The translations under genes and the position numbers were made by a program. Of a DNA stretch of 64,000 nt, positions 57,695-64,000 are shown piece after piece. Source of the DNA: Tigriopus japonicus (lineage: Eukaryota > Arthropoda > Copepoda > Harpacticoida > Harpacticidae); NCBI GenBank assembly GCA_010645155.1, contig CM021316.1:3285839-3349838 (forward strand), in the 5' to 3' direction. The number at the start of each line of letters is the position of its first letter. Position 1 is the stretch's first letter. The notes beneath the pieces are model-generated. The model saw nothing but the letters and a program-made list of their open reading frames with translations. It was not told the origin of the DNA and searched no databases.

Positions 57695-58566
57695 CGGTTC
57701 CAGGACAACTCGACCCAGCGGACAACTCGACCCAGCGGACAACTCGACCCAGCAGACAACTTGACCCAACGGACAACTCAACCCAACAGACAACTCGACC
57801 CAGCGGACAACTTGACCCAGCAGACAACTCGACCCAGCGGACAACTCGACCCAGCAGACAACTCGACCCAGCAGACTACTCGACCCAGCAAATAACTCAA
57901 CCCAGTGGATAACTCGACCCAGAGGACAACTTAACCTAATGAACAACTCGAGTCTGAAAACAACTAAACCCACTACAAAAGTCGAGCTTGTGGAAATCTG
58001 AAAATACACAAAACTCAAACTAGTGGTTCAAAATATTCACCTTAATTCAAAAAATCAAATTTGAGGAAGAAACAATCTGCCTTTGGCAGTAGGAAAAATC
58101 AGTAAAATAATAGTCAATAGCAAAAATGCCTTTTGAAAATATGAAGCTATACATATTTTATAGATTTTCTGAAAAATGGGGATCTGCCATGCATTTTTGA
58201 TTACTAGAAGTTCAATTGATTGGTTAGTTCTGTTTTGTGCCTTTTTGAAGTTGTCCATTAAGTCGAATTTCTGCTGAGTCGAGTTGTTCATTAGGTTAAG
58301 TTGTCTGCTGGGTCAAGTTGTCCGCTGGGTCGAGTTGTCCACTGGGTCGAGTTGTCCACTGAGTCGAGTTGTCCACTGGGTCGAGTTGTCCGCTGGGTCG
58401 AGTTGTCCACTGGGTCGAGTTGTCTGCTGGGTCGAGTTGTCCGCTGGGTCGAGTTGTCCTGGGTCGGGTTGTCCGTTGGGTCGACTTGTCCGCTGGGTCG
58501 AGTTGTCCGTTGGGTCGAGTTGTCCTGGGTCGAGTTGTCCGCTGGGTCGAGTTGTCCTGTCAACCG
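57695..58566. mobile_element. Foldback element with arms of 17-bp tandem units
   Basis: Flanked by direct repeats TTTTAG (57689-57694, 58567-58572). The left end CGGTTCCAGGACAACTCG and right end (complement CGGTTGACAGGACAACTCG) enclose arrays of a GGACAACTCGACCCAGC unit, about fourteen copies at the left (to 57950) and about seventeen inverted copies at the right (58275-58560). The spacer of about 320 bp is unique and AT-rich. The Val-Glu-Leu-Ser repeat ORFs here are translations of the array. Confidence 0.9.
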
Positions 58567-58733
58567 TTTTAGCACACAAACGTCAGAAAATGTGCTTCAT
58601 ATCATACTAAATTATAACATGTTCCAAGTCGGAAATGTGACACATTTGTAACTAACAATAATAACAAATACGATGTGACTCACATGAGTGACGTTAAAAT
58701 GTGACAAAACACGTGTCGTGTAATTGCAGCATA

Positions 58734-61484
58734 ATGCCCTGCCCTGATCCCATTTCGAGCGTTAATGATTTCTTTGGCTGATGAAGATTTATTCAGAATT
58801 GCCGCTTGTAATATTTGCAAAAGTTGCCTGACGTATGAAGCCAGATCATAAACGTTGATTTTCGGTTATAACTAAGCACAAAACTGCTTAATTTTCATTT
58901 TAATGAACAAACTGAAGAAGCAATATTTTCTTAAACTCTCAGAAAAAGACATGGACCCCTGACTCGATGACCTGGCATTACATAAGGAAACTAAAATGGC
59001 AACAACTTTTGCATACGATTCATTCTGAAATCCTGTTACAACTAAATTCGTCACGTGTTAAATGAACTTGACTGACGATCTCAAAGGTCCCAAGGTGACG
59101 AGGCATATAAGCTGGGCTACTGTCCTTGATTGTAAGGGTTGTTGGAGGCGGTGTTACACGATACAAAAGTACGACCGCGTACGACCAATATGAGATTGAG
59201 GTGAATGTCCGACCGAGGGGAAGGAACTGATACGATTTGACTGATCATGATACTTTATTGAAACCCCTCGATCGTTCGATTCAAGACTGACATGCAGGGA
59301 TGGCAAATTTTGGCTTTTACTGAATTTCTGCCATTTTCTGCCTCTTGGTGGCAGCAAAAGGTAGAAAATGGCAGATAATGGCCGCTAACGTTCAAAAGTA
59401 CGCATTGAATGAGGTTCAACATCAAATCTGCGTTTGTAGAATGATATTAGGAGAGTCAAATGTAATAGCTTGTAATATAATAGCTTTTCACAAATACTTT
59501 AGAGTAACAACAATTCACTCAAAATTAAATATAGACATCATTGTTGATGCTGTAATAGCTAGAATAACGCATTGTTTTTGAAGACACGTATTTTCATAAG
59601 ATATTCCCTGATTAAAAATCTGTCATTCTTGTAATTTGCCCTACAGTGATAATTAGGGCCCGGATTCTTTTTTAATATAAAATATTTCTCAAATATTTCT
59701 CCATTTTTCCTCGATTTTTTAAATATTTCAGCTGTTTCAAGGAAAAAATAAAATATTTTCTCAAACATTCTAGTCAAAAAATATATTTCGGGCAAAATTG
59801 AGGAAAATAGATGAATTACCAATCCTCAATAGAGCCTTTCCAAAATGAACCCAAAATACAAAAATCTCTACAAAATAGCATTTGTACAAAAATTAGACAT
59901 TCAAAACCAAAAATATTGTCATATACGAAAAAAAACTGCGCCATCTATTGAGGCAAATTGAAAATTGTATTGACAAATCAAGTTTGCCTCTAAAAACGGC
60001 CAAATGCATCAATTTCGCCAGGAATAAATTTGGAAAATCGGTGCACACAGACGAAAATACCCAAAAATGGCCTTGTCAAAAACAATGACAAGACAATGGC
60101 CTTGTTGATAATTGAATGAACTGTACTGATGGATTTCGAGTTCGTATTTTGCCATGCTTTTGCCACTTTGGTCATTAAGGGTCAAAAAGCTTACCATTGC
60201 TAAACTTCTCAAAGGGCAAGATTTACGAATCCTCAAGTAAACTATGGCAGCACTGCCAACTCGAAATCCATTTTTATAAATACCGATGGAACTCAAACTC
60301 GATTTTTGTCATATTAGTCCTCCAGAGTGTTGTCATTTTAGTCCTTGTTTAAGTCTTTGGTCAAAAAGTTTGATACTATCCGGTTTTTTAATAGCAATTA
60401 AACTTCGCGTGAAAAGTGTCAACACTGCCAACTCGAAACCCATCACTAATGAATTGCATAAATATAAACAAAAAGCGGAATCACTTGTCACCAATGATGA
60501 CATGAATAAAAGCCACTTTCCTGGCAGAAATTAATCTTTCAAGAAACTCTTCTAAATCAATATATTCAATACTAATAGGGATAAAATTGGGCACTTTCGT
60601 AAAAGGCAGTGTCTTTCAAAACATGGAAAAATTGCTTCTTAGAGTTTTTTCTTCCTTTCTTTTAAATAGACCCAGAAAAAATGTTACTCTGTGAAGTGAT
60701 GTTGGCTTTTTCATGTTGCAGATAGAGCAGGAATAATAAATTTACCAAGGGGCCAAAGAAAAATCTAATTTAACCCATTGTTTGGCCTGTAATTCAAAGC
60801 TCGCATGCACAATTTCAAATCAAATCAAATGAAATTTCTGTTAGACAGAGAAGAGTAGTTCAAACTTTTACAAAGAATAAAGTAAGTGGAGACTTTAGTC
60901 GGTACCAGCAAGTTAACGGAGATTGTGAAAGACAAAAACTGCTATATTTTTGCTTTAGCAAGAAGAGCCATAGTTTGGAGTCAATTGTCCTGAAAATCCC
61001 ATTTCAATCCAATAAAAAATAGCAAAATATTTCAAAAGGAGCTATAAGAGCCAAAAGAGCTAAATGCTTAAATTTGGAGCTAAATTTCCAAAATATCAAG
61101 AAAACGAGCTAAATTTAGCTCTAAAGAGCTAAAATTGGTCAGGCTGGTGAGGGTGGCCAAATCGAGCACTCTTGTTTCGTCTTAAACAAATACCGAGAGT
61201 TAGAACTTGAACGCGATCTAATTCTGTAATGCTCGGTTACTACTTGAACACAATAATTAAGAATTGCAGTTTTTTTTTAAGTTATGGACATGAGAAATGC
61301 AAAATAATTTTAAAATTTAAATTCTAAGGCATATGAGGGGACCTATTTGAAATCCAATTACAACACAGTCTTACAAATATTTCTTGAAGAAAAATACTTG
61401 TTTTTTTTTAGCAATTGATATTGGGGCTTTACAAAAAGTTTTGGCAAACACGTCCTGAGACACAATTCATTTATTAAATCGTTT
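58734..61484. other. No gene; several short word-iterated stretches
   Basis: 59297-59390 opens CAGGGATGGCAAATTTTGGC and repeats TGGCAG/CTGCCA. 59660-59790 repeats AAATATTTC. 60200-60320 is the inverted copy of 23745-23850. 61018-61155 repeats GAGCTAAA and ends near GAGGGTGGCCAAAT, a hAT-like terminus. No coding signal. Confidence 0.5.
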
Positions 61485-63826
61485 TATTAATTATTATTGG
61501 TTTATTGCGATGATTGAGTCATCATTATTGTCGTGACAAAAGTAAAGAGCATGATACGGATGTGAAGGCTCTCCACAATTTTCGCATTGGCAAGTAGGCG
61601 TTGGTGTAAGGTGGAATTCTTTTTTGGCGCAGATCATATAATGGTTTGAATCCAAAATTTCGCCAAATATTTTTTGCCTCTTGGAAGGGCATGAAGGGAT
61701 GGCGAAGAGCATTCTGCTTCTCCAGAAGTATGTGGGGACTAACGGGATGATTGAAGGACTAGTAGGAGAAGGAAGGAGGCTGACGAAGGAAAGTTGCAAA
61801 CCGGCGAAGTCAGTGCCCAACTTTAGAGACGAGGTCCTGTTGGTTGAGATATTCTGGAGGAATAGTTGAAAGGGGTAGGTGTTGGAGAGGAAATGAGTAA
61901 TGGAGTTGTTGGAATGAAAGCCAATACCAAGGTAACGTTTTAAGTATTTAATGAAGATTGAGTTGGCAGAGTCCCAACTGTTTTGGGAAATTGGCGAGGA
62001 GATCCAAATTGGTAAGGCGTACTCTTATATGGGGAGGATATATACGTATTTGAAAAACCCGGAGGAAGAGATCAAGGGGTAATTCACGGAGCTTCAGGCG
62101 TTGGAATAAGAACCCGATGCGTGCTCGGGCTCGATTATTGACGGCTTGAAGATGAGCTAAAGAGACCATTTGGGAGGTTAGGGTTAACCCCAGATAGTTG
62201 AAATGGTTCACACCCTCTCCAGCACTATCCCTCCAAGTTTGAGCTCGCACGAAGGGAGCCTTCCTCTATGGAAAACAAGGAGCTTTGATTTCTTCGCGTT
62301 GACTTCCAGGTTGAAAAGTTTGCAGTAGGCCTCCAGATCATTAAGGGCCTTCTGCAAATCTTCTTCGGATTTGCTAAGAAGGCACAAGTCGTCTGCGTAT
62401 TGGATGAAGGGGATTCGTCGACCCCCGATACTCACACCATCATGTGTAATGTGCATGGAGAGATCATGTAGGAATAAATTGAATATGATCGGAGAGCAAG
62501 GATCACCTTGTAGTACTCCATTGTTGGATTTGAACGGTTGAAATCGCCTTCCTCCCGAGCGGATCACCAGCTTTGTCCCTCGAAGAATGTTGAAAAGCGT
62601 CGAAGATAATGAGTGGGGAAACTTGAGGGAGTTAAGTTTGTGGAAGAGTAAGGAACGGTCGATAAGGTCGAACGCTTTCCGGAAGTCGATAAAGGCTGCG
62701 TAAGATTGTTGTTTCTTTTCCAGTCGTTGAGATATGGCTTTTTTAAGTAGTGCCGTAGCTCCACATGTGTTTTTCCCTCTCGTGAATCCAAACTGTAAGG
62801 AGGGAAGCAGGGACGACTTTTCTGTATATGACATTAACCGCGAATTTAAGATGGTTGAGAACACTGGATAAGATGGGAATTAGGTCCTTTGCCAGCATTT
62901 TCAGATGCCATGGGGAATAGCCGTGCAAGCCGATAGCTTTTCTCCTCTGTCGCTCTAATGCTGCTCCCACCTCTAAAGGTAAAATGGGGATAACGAGAGG
63001 GTGAGTCTCAGGTTCAGTCTCAATGGGTTCGTTGCAGGAGGCTTTTGAGAGGTGTGGGTCGGGTAGTATTGGTTCGTCCAGTTTCCGGTACAAATCGAGG
63101 CAGTGCGATAGAAATGTGTCGATGTCTATACTTGAGCTCAGCTCTGAGGAACTAGCTTTTTTGTAAAGTTGAGTTAGGTTCCCGGCTTTTCGCGTCATCC
63201 AGAAATCTTTCACATTCGGCCAATTGAGCCCCTCTCTCGGCTTGTCGCAATGCTTTGTGGTAAGCCGCCCTTGTGATAGTGTATGATTTGTAAGCTGGTT
63301 TGCCCGATTTTATTTGCCTCAAAAGATCCATCACCTGGTTGTGCATGTTCTTCAAAAGCGGAGAGTACCAAGGTTTCTTTAAGTGTCCGTTTCGGTTCGA
63401 ACTGGGTTTTAGTTGGGGAGAGAACCATTCTGTAAGTTTCTCAGGAGTTGGGTTACACTCGCTAAGCATTCTCAGACGGATAGACACTTGCTCCAGATCC
63501 ACTCCTTTGAATGGAGGTGTGGGCGAACTATTGCTGGAGGTACGGCAGGGTACGCGAATGATGGCGCTTATGGGCTTGTGGTCAGAAACGGACATTTCAT
63601 GGACAAGCGTTTGTTCTGTCACCAGGAGGTTGGATATGAAGATTTGGTCCAGGCACGACGAGCCTGCAGAGTGAATTAACGTATGACATTCCGGATCCGA
63701 TCCTAGGTAAATATTGAAATGCTCCAAAAATGTAATCAATTCGTCCATTTCATGTGAGTTGGGTTTGAGGTTGAAATCTCCCAAAATTAAAATCTTATTA
63801 GGATCAGGGACCTTTTCCAATAATAT
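61485..63826 (-). pseudogene. Second APE-type LINE, frameshifted, 5' end displaced by an LTR
   Basis: Minus-strand frames in order: endonuclease C-terminal half (ILILGDFNLKPNS, SVSDHKPISAIIRVP; 63820-63152), a linker (63213-62743), reverse transcriptase (IDFRKAFDLIDR, GVLQGDPCSPIIFNLFLHDL, IQYADDLCLLSKS; 62864-62208), thumb (62250-61948) and a C-terminal Cys-His motif CQCENCGEPSHPYHALYFC (61820-61494). About four frameshifts separate the frames. It is related to, but clearly different from, the LINE at 29-32 kb, with the same domain order. The 3' end at about 61485 carries TCGCAATAAACC and ATT-rich tail. The 5' endonuclease part is cut at 63826 by the LTR. Confidence 0.92.
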
Positions 63827-63955
63827 TGTTGTAGTATTCCCGCTTTACTCTCTTGTGGTTGCTCGTGCTCTTGCTAGTCATATATATTCTTGTATATAAA
63901 CCTTGCCCTTTCTGAATATATCATCTAGTCATTCACAACACTCGGCCATGCTACA
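63827..63955 (+). mobile_element. Gypsy-type LTR (about 129 bp)
   Basis: Starts TGTTGTAGTATTCCCGC and ends GGCCATGCTACA, so it has the 5'-TG...CA-3' ends. A TATA-like TATATAAACC lies at about 63892. The LINE reading frame stops exactly at its left edge. The length is short but within the range of small Gypsy LTRs. The rest of the element would be to the right of the window. Confidence 0.78.
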
Positions 63956-63971
63956 TGGCGCAGTCGGTAGT
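63956..63971 (+). other. Primer-binding site of the LTR element
   Basis: TGGCGCAGTCGGTAG directly follows the LTR, the usual TGG-starting tRNA primer site and a common form among Gypsy elements. Confidence 0.72.
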
Positions 63972-64000
63972 AGCCGCCGTATTGGCGGAAGGACCTCGCC

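Larger units (their letters stand above)
56661..58731. mobile_element. TIR element with TA target sites carrying a foldback element
   Basis: Ends TGCCGCAATTACACGACACG and the complement of TGCTGCAATTACACGACACG are bordered by TA (56659-56660, 58732-58733). Terminal similarity extends about 100 bp with indels, through GTGAGTCACATCG and TTCCGACTTGGAACATGTT. A partial repeat of the terminus sits at about 56785-56880. The TA sites suggest a Tc1/mariner-type MITE family. No transposase ORF. Confidence 0.82.

Noticed and set aside
58284..58651. ORFs with repeated VELSxGSSCPLGRV units that look like a repeat protein
   Set aside because: They exist in several frames and on both strands because the 17-bp array has no stops; no gene context.

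Overview
This is repeat-dense, AT-rich nuclear DNA from an animal, most likely an arthropod. Three host loci have short GT-AG introns. The rest is dominated by metazoan transposons: Gypsy and Bel/Pao LTR elements, APE-type LINEs, tRNA-derived SINEs, Tc1-like, hAT-like, piggyBac-like and foldback DNA elements. A crustacean such as a copepod would fit, but the sequence does not name the species. There are two assembly gaps, 3 N at 11947-11949 and 209 N at 28015-28223.

Host genes. (1) The 5' half of DDB1 lies on the minus strand (7916-10076) in six exons with uniform 65-69 bp introns; the second half of the gene is absent from the window. (2) A secreted two-PAN-domain protein on the minus strand has six phase-consistent exons between 48022 and 41149 and probably continues left of 41149. 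(3) A secreted trypsin-like protease on the plus strand (45067-46280) sits wholly inside a 4 kb intron of gene 2. A candidate terminal exon of a further minus-strand gene lies at 52891-52994.

Transposon layout. 1-1413: decayed Gypsy gag-protease-RT. 2770-6551: a long inverted-arm DNA element with a smaller foldback inside it. 10.2-15.3 kb: SINEs and a 213-bp satellite arranged as two inverted arrays. 16.9-23.5 kb: a broken Bel/Pao element split by a hAT-like element with perfect 8-bp target duplications. 24.4-28.4 kb: a MULE-like element with about 95-bp terminal inverted repeats (TIRs). 29.0-32.3 kb: a LINE with an uninterrupted 1025-codon EN-RT ORF. 32.7-33.7 kb: Tc1-like remains. 33.87-35.09 kb: a hAT-like element with perfect target duplications. 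37.6-40.1 kb: three nested DNA elements. 48.5-49.1 kb: two LINE 3' fragments. 56.7-58.7 kb: a TA-flanked TIR element containing a foldback element. 61.5-63.8 kb: a second, broken LINE. 63.83-64.0 kb: a Gypsy-type LTR and primer-binding site inserted into that LINE.

The most unusual recurring pattern is a set of non-autonomous DNA elements whose interiors are built from many degenerate copies of one short word. In three cases the arms of a foldback are themselves tandem arrays (213-, 16- and 17-bp units). The 16- and 17-bp foldbacks share the terminus CGGTTCCAGGAYAACTCG, so they look like sister families resembling Drosophila Foldback elements in architecture.
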